DNA of 64,000 bases from Paragordius varius (lineage: Eukaryota > Nematomorpha), in contig OZ176060.1 in NCBI GenBank assembly GCA_964247055.1, forward strand, positions 744,001-808,000, read 5' to 3'. The translations under genes and the position numbers were made by a program. The notes under the pieces are model-generated. The model saw only the letters and a program-made list of their open reading frames with translations, made no database searches and was not told where the DNA came from. Shown piece by piece: positions 24,640 to 37,048 of the stretch (position 1 is its first letter; every line of letters starts with the position of its first letter).

Positions 24640-25789
24640 ATGGATGAAAATTGTTATACTACTACAAATAATGCCAATGTATTAAAAATGGCGTCGGCAA
24701 AAAACATGTGTTTTAATGATGAAACAGCGACATTAAAACACCTGATGGGAGGAAAATCAGCTGATATCGAAAACAGCTGTTTTGCTCAAAAAGGTGTTAA
24801 TAAAAAACGTAAAGCTCTCGGCGCCATAGATGTTAACATAAACAATGTTGCTAATAATAAAAGTTATGTAACTATCAATAAAAGTTATGTAACTATCAAT
24901 AAAAATTATGTAACTATTAATGATAAAGAAAATAATGTAATTAACAATGAAAATTATGTAACCAATAATGATATTAATGTAAGTATTAATGAAGAAAATT
25001 ATGTAATTAATAATGAAGAAAAATTTGTAGTTAAAAACCGCGAATTTAATAATGATAATTTTAATGTAACTAATAATAAAAGTTATGTAATTAATAATAA
25101 AAATTATGTAACTAATAATAAAAGTTGTGTGGCTAATAATGAAAATTATGTGGCTATTAATGAAGGAAATAATGTTAATATCTATAATGAAAATTATGTA
25201 ACTATTAATGATGAAGAAAATTATGTAACTAATAATGAAGGGAAACAGAACGATGTTAGTATTATGGATTATTCTTTTAATGAATCTACAGCAAAAACAG
25301 CTGAAAAAGTTTATTCACAAAAAAGTAATTCGGAATCAAAAACAGCTGATTTTATTGGACTTGGAACAGCTGATGAAGGGTTAATAAATAGTTTTGGGAG
25401 AAAAACATCTGTTGAAAGGTTAAGAAAAAGTTCTGAAGTAAAAACATCAGTTGAAAGGTTAATAAAAAATGTTGATCCAGAAACAGCTGTTACCAATTTT
25501 CCGAAAACAGCTGACTATTTAAATAATTATGATGCAAAAACAGCTGATGAAAAAGATTATAAACTATCTGATGGAAGTTTTAAACAAAAAACAGCTGATT
25601 ATTTCTTTAATAGTTCAGAGGAGGAAAAAAGTAGTTTTGAAATAATATCAACAGCTGTTAAGAATGCCGAAAAGTGTTTTGGAACATCTGATGAAAAATC
25701 GTCATCAGGTGTTTCAATGACAATCTGCGAATCAGGTGATGTGACAAAAGTTGAACCATCAGCTGACAAAAATGTCATGGATATAAAAA
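24640..25789 (+). CDS. CycA: Cyclin A copy 1 exon 1: N-terminal degron region, Asn-rich and TAD repeats
   Basis: This single exon encodes 383 residues plus one base. ATG 24640 is the first start after the CGTCTGC array. It contains a destruction-box-like RKALGAID (R57 to L60), for APC/C-dependent degradation, and a KEN box at residues 96-98. Residues ~70-205 are degenerate repeats of the type [15 protein letters not shown]. Residues ~215-375 carry spaced TAD/TAV tripeptides (KTADF, GTADE, KTADY, STAVK), almost all encoded by ACAGCTGAT or ACAGCTGTT. The donor is AAAAA|GTTTGT at 25790, and reading through meets a stop at once. Confidence 0.85.
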
Positions 25790-28700
25790 GTTTGTTTTAA
25801 TTTTTTTAAAAAAAATTTTATTAAATTATTTTATAATAAAAAAGATTTTTATAATAAATATTATTTTTTAATAAATATTATTTTTATTTTAAAAATATAT
25901 ATATATTAATAAAACTAAAATATTTGCTGATTTTTAATTTTTTAAATGATTAATTATTTATTTTTGGTTAATATATTTATTTAATAATTATATATTTTTC
26001 AAATAAAATAATTTAATATTAATTAGACAGCTGTTTAATATTATTATGAATTTAATTATTTTTCATAATTTTACGTTAAATTGTTTATTTTACATATAAT
26101 ATTTAGTAAAATTATTAAATAAAAAATATATATATTATATAAAAAAATAATTTTTAAATTAAACAAAAATTTTATTACAGCTGATTTAGAGTTTATATTT
26201 TTATCTCTTAATAAAAATTAATTTTTAAATTAATCAAATAATTATGCAATTAATATATTTTAATTTATTTATATATATATATATAGTTTTCAAAAATAAT
26301 TTTAATTTTACTAACAGCTGGTTTAGTGAATGGCCCCGAAGCAGACGAAAAGTGTTCGCTCGAGCAGACGGTAACTTTGCTCGATATGTTTTGTATGCCG
26401 GAATATGTTTTGGATATTTTTCAGTTTTTAAAGAATATTGAAGTAAAAATATAAAATATTTATAAACTTTTTTAAATATATTAATTTTTTAAATAAATTT
26501 AATAAAAATGATTAAATTAAATTTAATATAAATTATTATTTTATTAATATTCAAAAATATTTTTTTAATTTAAAATTATTTTTTTAAATTTTTAGAATGA
26601 ACTAAGACCCAAACCCACTTACATGAGTAAACAACCAGACATAAGTCACGTGATGAGAAGCACAGTCATTGATTGGTTGGTTGAAGTGTCAGCTGAGTAT
26701 AAATTCAGCTGTCGCACACTTTACTGTGCGGTCGATATGATTGATAGGTTGTTAGAATGTTTTAAAATATTTGATATTTTTATTTTAAAAATTAATTTTA
26801 AATTTTTTTAAATTATTTTTTTTATTTTAAATATAATTTTATAAAAAATTACAACAAATTTAAAAAATTAATTATTTTAATATTTTTGAAATTAGAAATA
26901 AATTTTCTATTTTTTTTTTATATTGTATTAATATAATCACAAAACAATATATGTTTTTAAATAATTTAAAATCAATAAAAATTATTTTAAATAATTTAAT
27001 ATTATTTAAATTTAAGAAAATATGTTTTATAATTATGAAGTTTAAAAAATGAAAAATGAAAAATATTATATTTTAAATCAGCTGTCGCACACTTTACTGT
27101 GCGATCGATATGATTGATAAGTTAGCATTTGGAAGTCAAATTATCCTTGAATATTATAAATTATATTCATTTTAAATATATATTTTTTTTAAAAAATTTA
27201 TTTATTAATATTTATAAATTTTTTAGAAATATTATATTTTTTATAATATGTATTTTAAATATTTTTAACAAATTTATAAAATTATATTTTTAATGATTTA
27301 ATAAAACTATTTTATTTAAAAAAATAAATAATAGTATTCAAAAAAATATATTATTGTTTTTAAATTTTTAAATAATTATTTTTTTGATTTTATTAATAGA
27401 CATTATAAATTAATTTTAATAAATTTGTTTATTAAATAAATTAATTATAGTATAAAAAAATAAATAAATTTTTTTATTATAATAATTTTTAAATAAAATA
27501 TTTTTTATAATTTTATATAAATTTTAAATTTAATTATTTTTTTAAGTTTATTTATTTATATTTGTAATTTTTTTTATTTTAGATTTTTATCACTAATGGC
27601 AGTTAGTCGGGGGAAATTACAGCTGTTGGCAACAAGCGCTCTATATATAGCGGCGTATTTATTTTTATTTAATTTATTTTTATTTTAAAAAAAATTTATA
27701 TTTTTTGTAAAAATATATAAAATAAAATTTAAATTTAATTTTTATTTATATGATAAAAAAATTAAATAAAATTATAAAATTTTTTAAAATAAAATTTACT
27801 TTTGATTTTAAATAATTTTTTATTATATTTTAATAAGATATTAAATTTTAAAAATTTATTATATTTATATTTTAATAAATTTAATATTTTTATTATATTA
27901 AAATAATTAAATTTTTTATCATAAAATAATATAATTTCATACATTTTTATAAATTATAAATATATTTTTTTAATAAATTTTTTTATTTTTAATAATAATT
28001 TTATTTTTCTAAAAAATTAAGAAATATAAATTTGAATATTTTAATAAATTTATTTTATTAATTATAATAAAATAAAAAAATTTACCAAAAATTTTTATAA
28101 ATAATTTATTTTACAATTTTAATTTTTTTTATAATTAAAGAAAAGATTATTTTTGTAAAATATTAATTATATATATTTATTTATTGAAAAATTAAATTAA
28201 AAATTTTAATTTTTCAAAAAATTCGAAGAATTTTACTCATCAGATATCAATTTTTTATATTCAAAAAATAATAATAACATCTAAAAAAATAATTAATTCC
28301 TAATAATTTTTAGGGAATTTCGAAATAATATATATAATATTTATAATATAATAAAATAATTTGTTTTATGTATTTTTTTTTAAAAAAAATTTAATTTTCT
28401 ACAAAATTCGAAGAAATATATAAAAAATTTTATATATTGATTTTAATATTTTTATAATTTTTTTTTTAATTTTTAATTTGTGATAAATAATATAAATGAT
28501 ATTTTTTAATTTTTGAAAGATATTTTAATTAAAATATTTTTTTATAATTTAAAATTTTTAAAAAAAAATATACTGAAAAATATAATAAAATTTTTTAAAA
28601 AATTTTAATTTTCTAGAAAATTCGAAGAAATTTACCCCCCTGATATAAATGAATTTGTTAATTTTAAATAAAAAATATTAAAATAAAATTTTTGTAATTT

Positions 28701-30060
28701 TTAAATTTTAGAGAAAATAAATTTATTTTTATTTTTAAATTAATAGACAAATTTAATTATTAATTTGTTTATTTTTTTAAATTTTTAAAGAATAAAATAA
28801 ATTTATTTTTATTTTTAAATCAAATAATTTTTTAATTCCCAAAAATATTTTCAATTTTTCTAGAAAATTCGAAGAAATATACCCGCCTGATATAAATGAA
28901 TTTGTTTACATAACTGACAACACATATTCACGCGAACATGTGATTAGGATGGAACAGCTGATTCTCAAAGTTTTACATTTCCGGGTTGGTACATCAGCTG
29001 TTACGAGTGACTGGTTAGATGCATGCGTGCGAATTATGTTTACAAACCAAAAATCAGGTAATCTAAGAAATTTGAAAGGATATTTATGTTAATAAATATT
29101 AAATTTAGACTTAAAATAATTATTTTTTTACTAAAAAAATATATTTTTTAAAATAATTTAAATAGTTCTCATAAATATATGTAATTTTTTTATATAAAAT
29201 TTATACAAACTATATAAATCTGGTTAAATGCATGCGTGCGAATGGTGTTTTGATAGAAATTTTAATTTTTAAATAAATTTAATTTTTTCAGAAAATCAAT
29301 ATAGAATATTTAAATATTTAGAAATATTTATTAAAAAATAATTTTATAAAAATATTATAAATGACAGGTTAGATGCATGCGTGCAAATTATGTTTACAAG
29401 CCAAAAATCAGGTGTTTTATAATTTAAAAAGATATTTAAAAATTTTGAGTTTTTAATAAAAAAATAATTGATTTAAATAAAAAATAAAATATTTAGTTGA
29501 AATTATTTTAAGTTATAAATATAAATTTTTTTAAGTAAATATTATTATAAAGAAGAACTGGTTAGATGCATGCGTGCGAATCATGTTAAAAATTAAAAAA
29601 TCAGGTGTTTTAAATAAGAAAATTTTATAAAGATATATTTGATTTTATAATAATAGAATTTGAAAAATATTTATTAAATCATTTTTAATAGTCCTCTAAT
29701 ATAATTTAATTTTAAAAGACTGGTTAGATGCATGCGTACAAATTATGTTTATAGGCCAAAATCAGGTGTTTTATGTTTTTCAAAAAAAATAATTTTTTAG
29801 ATATTAAATCGTTTTTGATAACAATCAAAAATATGTCTATTTTGTGAAAAAATTGAAATTTTTTTATTTTTCATAAATTCGATCCTATCTGATTTTAAAT
29901 TCGAAATAAAAAAAATGTGTAATGACTAGATGCATGCGTGCGAATTTAGTTTAACAGGCAAAAATCAGGTGTTTATGATTGTTATTTTTATTCATTCATT
30001 CATTTATCAGGTGATGGCAAGTTGACAGCTGTTCAAAGGAAAGTACACTATTTAGCAAAA
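24640..30060 (+). CDS. CycA: Cyclin A copy 1, truncated after exon 6 of 10
   Basis: Exons: 24640-25789, 26318-26442 (alternative start 26327), 26596-26747, 27583-27654, 28864-29057, 30011-30060, with matching phases and 581 codons. The product has a long disordered N-terminus and then the N-terminal cyclin fold: [66 protein letters not shown] and [20 protein letters not shown] with KFEEIYPP is typical of A-type cyclins, and the Lys and Glu that contact the CDK are kept. Exon 6 ends in VHYLAK. The four exons encoding the second cyclin fold in copy 2 are absent: the next recognisable exon, at 30813, belongs to the chitin-binding gene. The copy is either non-functional as a cyclin or the 5' part of a chimera. 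Confidence 0.85.
25790..26317. other. Cyclin A copy 1 intron 1 with acceptor-edge copies
   Basis: This AT-rich intron contains pieces resembling the start of exon 2: GACAGCTGTTTAAT near 26026-26040 and TTACAGCTGATTTAGAG near 26174-26191. The true acceptor is either CTAACAG at 26311-26317 or TTTAG at 26322-26326, with the same phase, so two exon 2 starts differing by three codons are possible. Confidence 0.6.
27078..27124 (+). repeat. Partial copy of cyclin exon 3 3' edge in intron 3
   Basis: The last ~40 bases of exon 3 (CAGCTGTCGCACACTTTACT, GTGCGATCGATATGATTGAT) recur about 370 bp into the intron, followed by GTTAGC. The matching copy in the second gene is at 58168-58212. Because it lies in both duplicates it predates their separation. 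It could act as a second donor-bearing segment, but without its own acceptor it is probably intronic. Confidence 0.85.
27655..28210. other. AT-rich part of cyclin copy 1 intron 4
   Basis: Almost pure A and T with no conserved motif. A minus-strand open frame of Lys, Phe, Ile and Asn codons here is compositional. Confidence 0.55.
28211..28863 (+). repeat. Serial copies of cyclin exon 5 5' edge (acceptor side)
   Basis: Upstream of exon 5 the acceptor plus exon start (TTTCTAGAAAATTCGAAG, AAATATACCC, CTGATATAAATGAA) recurs near 28211-28250, 28390-28412 and 28608-28655 before the real one at 28857. Fidelity rises toward the real exon: the nearest copy keeps TCTAG and CTGATATAAATGAATTTG. The same arrangement stands before exon 5 in the second gene. 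Confidence 0.9.
29222..29971 (+). repeat. Five copies of cyclin exon 5 3' edge with donor in intron 5
   Basis: The end of exon 5 (GACTGGTTAGATGCATGCGT, GCGAATTATGTTTACA, CCAAAAATCAGGT) is repeated at about 29222-29256, 29363-29413, 29558-29606, 29719-29768 and 29924-29971. Most keep AATCAGGTG across the splice site. Exon 6 follows at 30011 from the acceptor TTATCAG with first bases GTGATGG, so its acceptor edge also has the form ATCAGGTGAT. Confidence 0.9.
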
Positions 30061-30812
30061 GTATCAAATAATTGTTTTATAAAATTAATATATTTTAATC
30101 ATCTGTTTTAAATATTTTTTTATTTAAAATAATATATTTTATTAAAACAATATAAATATTTTTTTTATTAATTGTAATTTTTCATAAATAAAAACTAAAC
30201 ATCTGGTTCATATTTATGAATCACCTGTTTTTATTGTAAGAAATCATGAGCAACAGCTGATCACAAGATTTTATGGTGATTTGTCAGTTATATTAAAGGA
30301 AAAAAATTAAGATTTCCGTAAAATTTAAAAACAGCTGTTTTTTTAAAAAATACAACATTATGTTTATTTTATATTTTTAGGTATTAAAAATTATAAATAT
30401 ATATATTTACATATATTATCAATATTATAATTAAATATATATGAAAAATAAAAAAATTATTAAATTAAAAAATTTAATATTTGTTTATTAAACAAATATA
30501 ATTTAATATTTTCAAATTATATTATCAATATATAAAGTTACTTATTTTTTAATTTAAAATTATTAAACATATATTTTACTAAAATAAATAAATATATATA
30601 AATATTTTTTTAACCATTAAAAGTAAATTATATTAATTATATATTTTTAAAATAAAATTATCTTATAAAAATTATTTTTCAAAAAATTATATTTAATAAT
30701 TAACAAATAAATAATTTTCAAATTATATATATTCTATTAATAATATATAAATATATTTTTAGATTATTATCAAAATAAAAAATATATCAATTTATTCTTA
30801 TATTTATCATAG
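30061..30812. other. Junction of the tandem duplication
   Basis: From 30061 to about 30200 the sequence follows intron 6 of cyclin copy 2 (TATTAATTGTAATTTTTCAT is shared with about 60140-60160). To the right, about 30228-30290 resembles a degraded unit of the array at 1088-3917 (TAAGAAATCATGAGCAACAG, CTGATCACAAGATTTTA), and about 30320-30812 follows the left flank of chitin-binding copy 1. The breakpoint is therefore near 30.2 kb. No repeat or transposon end is evident at the join. Confidence 0.6.
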
Positions 30813-33800
30813 AAACCATTATCATCTGATGGAAACGTGAAATCAGGTGATCTGCCTCCTTTTTCGCACACATTCATCCCATCAGCTGCTGTCGACTTTA
30901 GAAAATTTCAAACAGCTGTTCCAACTAATAATATTGGAAATAATAATAATTTTCAAATTCCTACTGATTATGATTTTGGTATTTATTTTATTTTTTCATA
31001 AAACAGCTGTTTTTATTAAATTTTCAAAAACAGCTTTTATATTTATTAATATTTTGTTATATATATTTATTAAATATTTTGTTAAAATTTTTTTGTTTTA
31101 TTAAAAATTATTTTTTGAAAATAAAATACTGAAAAGCAGCTGTTTTATAAAAAGATTCAAATAAAACAGCTGTGTTATTAAATTTTAAAAATCAGCCGTT
31201 TTCAGACATTAAAATGTATATATTATATTTTAATTTTTTTAAAATAAATTTAAAAACAGCTGTTTATGTATATTTATTATTATGTTAAGATTTTATATAT
31301 ATTATTTAATATTATATTTAAATTTTTTAAAATAAAATATAATTTAAAAACAGCTGTTTTTAATAAAATTCAATAAGTAATGATAATTTTCAAATTCCTA
31401 CTGATTATAATTTTGGTATTTATTTTATTTTTTTCATAAAACAGCTGATTTTCAATTGAAATATTTTTTAATGCCTAAAACAGCTGTTTTTAGATGGATA
31501 TATATTTTAATTATTTTTACAAAACAAAATTTTTATATAATATACGTATAATTTAATTTTTTTATATATCCTAATTATATATATTTAATAATTTTATTTA
31601 AATTTTTTAAAAATAAAATGCATTTTGAAAACAGCTGTTTTTCTAAAAAATGATAATTTTTAAATTCCTACTGATTATTTTTTTAAATAAAACAGCTGAT
31701 GTTTTATTTAAATTTTTTATCCAAATATTTAAAATGGTATTTTATGTCTATTTAAATAAAAAAATATTTATTAAATTTTAAAATAATTATTTTTCAATGA
31801 TAAATCATATATTTTTCATTGAAATATAATAATTTAATTTTATATAAGATAAATAATTTTAGGAATTTAGTAAATAATAATATTTTTTTAAAATAAATTA
31901 TGCGATAAAAACAGCTGATTATTAATTAAATTTTTTTATTTTAAAATAATTTATAAATTCTTTAATAAGAATGTAATAGATATTTTTTAATAAAATAAAT
32001 AATTTTATAAAAAAAACCTGATTTATAAAATTTATAAATTTTTTTAATTTAAATTTATTATAAAATAAAATAATTATATTTATAAAATTTTATATTTAAT
32101 AATATAAATTAATTTATTTTTTTATTATAAAAAAACAGCTGATTTATAAAAAAAATTAATTTAATTTTTTTATTTGATAGAAGAAATAATATATTTTTTT
32201 AAAAAAAAAATTATTTTATAATAAAAATAATTTATTTGATAATAAAAGTAATTTAAAAAAACAGTTAATTTTTATTAATTTTTTTAAATTATTTTTAATA
32301 AATACTAATTTTTTTTAAATAATTTATTTTTTTTAAAAAAACAGCTGATTAATAGTTATTTTATAATAAAAATTAATTATTTATATTATGAAAATAAATA
32401 ATTTATTTAAAATTTAATATTTTTTAATTTTTTTTATTATTTTTTATATTTGTATTTAAAATTTAATATTTTTTTATTTTTTTTGTTTTTTTATTCATAA
32501 AAATTATTAATTAATATATTTGATTTTTAATTTAAATTTAATATTTTTTAAATTAAAAAATTCAATATTTTATTTTTTATTAATTTTTTAAATTATTTAA
32601 TTATTATTTTTATTTTTAATACTTTTAATTATATTATTTAAATTTTAATATTTTTATTTTTTTAAAAAATAAAAAAATAAAATATTTTTTTTTCTAAAAA
32701 TATATTTTTAGATTATCCAAATTTTATTGATCATATTGGAGGTTCTCACTTTCAATCCACGAGGTTTTTTATTTTATTAAATTTATTCTATTTGAAATAA
32801 ATTATTTTAATTTAAAATAAAAAAATATTAATTTTTATTAATAAATATATTTAATTTAAAGAGTTTTTGTAATTTCATTAAATTATAATTTTTTATAGTC
32901 ATAATAAAAAAATATTTAATGAGTATTTTTAATTGTTATCAATTATATTATAAGAAATAAAGAGATTATAAAATGAAATTAATTATATTAATTAAATTAT
33001 AAATAAATTATAATTAAAATTTAAATAGATATTTTAAAAATAATTTTATTTGAAAAAACATATTTTAATTTACATATATTAATTTTTATAAAAATTAATA
33101 TTGATTAATAAAATTAAATTTATAATTATTTTCTCACCTCTATTTTTGTTTATTTGTTTATTTAATTTTAAGTTTTTGTATTTTAAATAAATTGTTTATT
33201 TTTTAGTAAAATTAAAATTATATATTTTAATTTTATAAAAAAATTTTTTTTAAAATATTAATTCAATTTTTTCATGAGTATTTATTTTTTTTGATAATTT
33301 ACATATTTTTATTTAAAAAACATATGAAATATAAATTTATAAAAATTTAATTTTTCTTATTAAAATATTTTATTTTTTTTTTTTAACTTAATTATATTTT
33401 TACATTATAAAAATAATTATATTTTTTTAATTTTAATAATACTTTTTTATTATTACAAATATAAATATTTTAAAAATATTTAATAAAATATTTTTATTAT
33501 TTTTGAAAATTTAATTTATAATAATTTAAATATTTTTTATTTTTTTGTTTTAAAAATGTTTTTTTAAAAAAATTATAAAAAAATTATTAAAATTATTTTA
33601 TTAATTAAAATATTTTTTTTTAATTTATATTTTAAATAAAAAATAAAATTTAGAAATTTTTAATAATTTAATTTTAAAAAATTATAAAAAAATTATTTTT
33701 ATTAAAAAATTATTTTTATTATAAAATATTTTTTTATAAAATTTTAAAATTAATTAATAAAATATTTAAAAAATAATTAAAAATATTTTTTTAAAAATTA

Positions 33801-34198
33801 TTAAAAAATAAATTTTTTTAATAAAATAATTTTTTAGATTTGAAACTCAGAAACCGTTCTTACCTGATTTATTATTGCCAAGATCAGCTGTTCCCCTAAC
33901 TGCAAAAAGTGTGAAAAGGTGATTTTAAATTAAATTTATTAAAAAATTTTAATTTATTTAATTTAATTTAATATTTTAATTTTTTTTAAATTAATATTTT
34001 AATTTAATTAAATAATATAATTTTTATATTAAATATTTATTAAAAATTTATAAAAATTATTTTAATATTTATTTAAAATTAAATGTATATATATACATAT
34101 ATATTTATAGTATTTAATAAATTTTATAAATATATATGTAAAATTAATTAAATAATATAATAATTTTCAAAAAATATTATTTTTTATTAAAATTAAAT

Positions 34199-34253
<55 letters not shown>

Positions 34254-37000
34254 AAATTAAATATTTAAAAAAATTTATATAATTTTTTAAAATTTATTTA
34301 AAATTAAATATTTAATAAATTAAATAAAAATTTATTGAAATTAAATAAAAATTTATTGAAATTAAATAATATAATTGATAAAATAATAATTTTTTAAATA
34401 TTTATTTTTAATAAAAAAATAATTTTTTATGAAAATTTATTTTTTAAAAAATATTATATAATAAATATTTATTATTTTTTCTTATATGTATATTATAAAA
34501 TTAAATAATTTAATTAAATGAATATATAATTTTTTTAAAAATATTTATTTTCATAAATTTTTATTTTTTTAATATTAAAATTTTTATAAAAAATATAATT
34601 TTTTAAAAAATACTAAAATTCATATTTTAATATATAAAAAAAATATTATCACTATAAATAAAAATATTTTTTAAATTTTAATATTATATTATAAAATTAT
34701 ATTTAATTAAATTAATTAATTTATATAAAATAATTTAAAAATATAAAATGATATATTTTTTAACTATATATAAATTATTATATTTAAAATATTGAAAAAA
34801 AAATATTAAAATTAATTTATTTTTTAATTTTTTATATATATAATTTTTATTTATTTTTTTAATTTTAATTTAATTTAAATTAAATTTAAATTTTAAATAT
34901 GAAATTATATTGAAGATATAATTAATTTTATATAAAAAATTATAATTATATAATAAGAAAATTATTAAAAATATAATATATTTTAAATAATTTTAAAATA
35001 AATTTAAATAAAATAATTAAATAAATTTTAAAAAATTAATATTTTACTTTTTTTAAATTATTTTTTTTTAAATTTTATAACTTTTTAATTTTTATTTATA
35101 TAAATTATTTTTATATTTTAAAATAATTTAATATTTTGAAAATTTTAATTTTTTTAAATTTATTAAATTTTATTAAATAAATTAATTATTTAAATTTAAA
35201 ATAAAATAATTTTCGTTTAATGTTTCAACATTTTTTATATTTAGAATAATTTTTTAAATAATTTTAAAAATTTCAAAATAAAATATTTAAATTTTAAAAA
35301 AAAATATTTTTATAACTTTTTTTAATTTTTAATTTTTATTTATTTTTTTAGAATAACCGCCCCCTTTAGATGTCAAATATTTACGACAACACCTGTTCGC
35401 CCAATCAGCTGTTTAATTTAATATTTTTAATTTTTTAAAATATTTTAATTTAAATTATTTTATATATATTTTAAAATATAAAATATTAAAAACATAAAAA
35501 TATATATTTTTAATAATATAGAAATATATTTGTTTTTAAAAAAATATATTTATTTTATTATTTTACAAAAATGTTTTTTTTTAAATAATATATTTTTTAA
35601 AATGATATACACATCTTAAAAATAATTTATATTATTAAAAAATATATATAAAAAAATATTTTATTTAATTTTAAATTTATTTTTTTTTTTAAATTTGATT
35701 ATTTATGGAATTTAAATAATTTAATATATATATAGTTTAAATAAATTTAAAATATTTTTATTTTCATATTTTTTAATAATTTATTAATTTTAAAATATAT
35801 ATATTATAATATTTTGAAATAATATTAATTTATTATATAAATAAATTTTAAAAATCTATAAATTATGTTATATATTTTATTAAATTATTTTTTTTTCTCC
35901 AAATTTTAAATTTATTTAATTTAAAAGTAATTTTTTATTTTTTAATTTTAATAAAATATAAAAAAATTAGTTTTTAATAAATTTTTTTAATAAATAATAT
36001 AATAATTTATTTTATTATTTATTTTTTTTGAAAATATTTTAATTTAAAAAATATTTTATTTTTTTAGTATTTTCTAGAAGAACTTTGCCATCTATACCAG
36101 GTTTTTATTTTTTTTTATTTTTTTAATTTTTTTAATTTTTTTATTTTTTTTTATTTTTATTTAAAATAAATTAAATAAATTATATTTTTTATATTTTTTT
36201 GTATTTTTATTTATTTTTTTTTTTAAAAAAAATTTATTTATTTTAATTATTATTTATTATTCAAATAAATTAAATAAATTATATTTTTTATATTTATTTA
36301 ATTTTTTTTATTTTTTTATTTTTTTTATTTTTTTTTTATTTTTTATTTTTTTTATTTATATTTTTATTTTTTTTAATTTTTTATATTTTTTAATTTTTTT
36401 GTATTTTTATGTATTTTTTTCATGTTTTTAATTTTTTGTAAATATATTTATAAATATATATAATTTTTTCAGATACTTTTTTATATATTCTTATTAATTT
36501 TATTAAATTAAAATTTATTTAATATTTTTTAAATATTTGTTTTTTTTATTTTTAATTATAAATTTATTTTATTTTAATCTATTTATATAATATTTTTTAT
36601 GTAAAAATTATTTTAAATTTTTATAATTTTAAAATATTTATATTAATTTATTTTAAGTTTTAATTTTTATTAATAATATAAAATAAATTCTAAAAATTTA
36701 AATTAATTTATATTTTTATTAATATTAATTAAGTTTTATATATTTTTATATATTAATTTAATTAAATAATATAATTAATAAAAATTTAATATTAATAAAT
36801 TTTTAAAATTTGAATTTAAAATAAAAATTTTATTATTTAAAATCAGCTGTTAGATTAGGAACAGCTGGTTTTGAAAGTTCAAGAAGTTCGGTTATTTTTA
36901 CACGTGCTCGATTTACAGGTAAAAATAAAAATATTTTAAAAAAAATATTTTTAAATTTTTTTATTTAAAGTATATTTTATATTAAAATAAAAATATTTTA

Positions 37001-37048
<48 letters not shown>

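Noticed and set aside
25311-25496. Minus-strand open frame of 61 codons inside cyclin exon 1
   Set aside because: Shadow of the real coding frame on the other strand, caused by the TAD/TAV repeats.
27762-27944. Minus-strand open frame of 60 codons in a cyclin intron
   Set aside because: K/N/I/F/Y composition of pure A/T sequence, not present in the matching intron of copy 2.
30847-31104. Plus-strand open frame of 85 codons over chitin-binding exon a
   Set aside because: A shifted frame of the real exon running into the intron. The correct frame is KPLSSDGNVKSG, which joins the next exon in phase.
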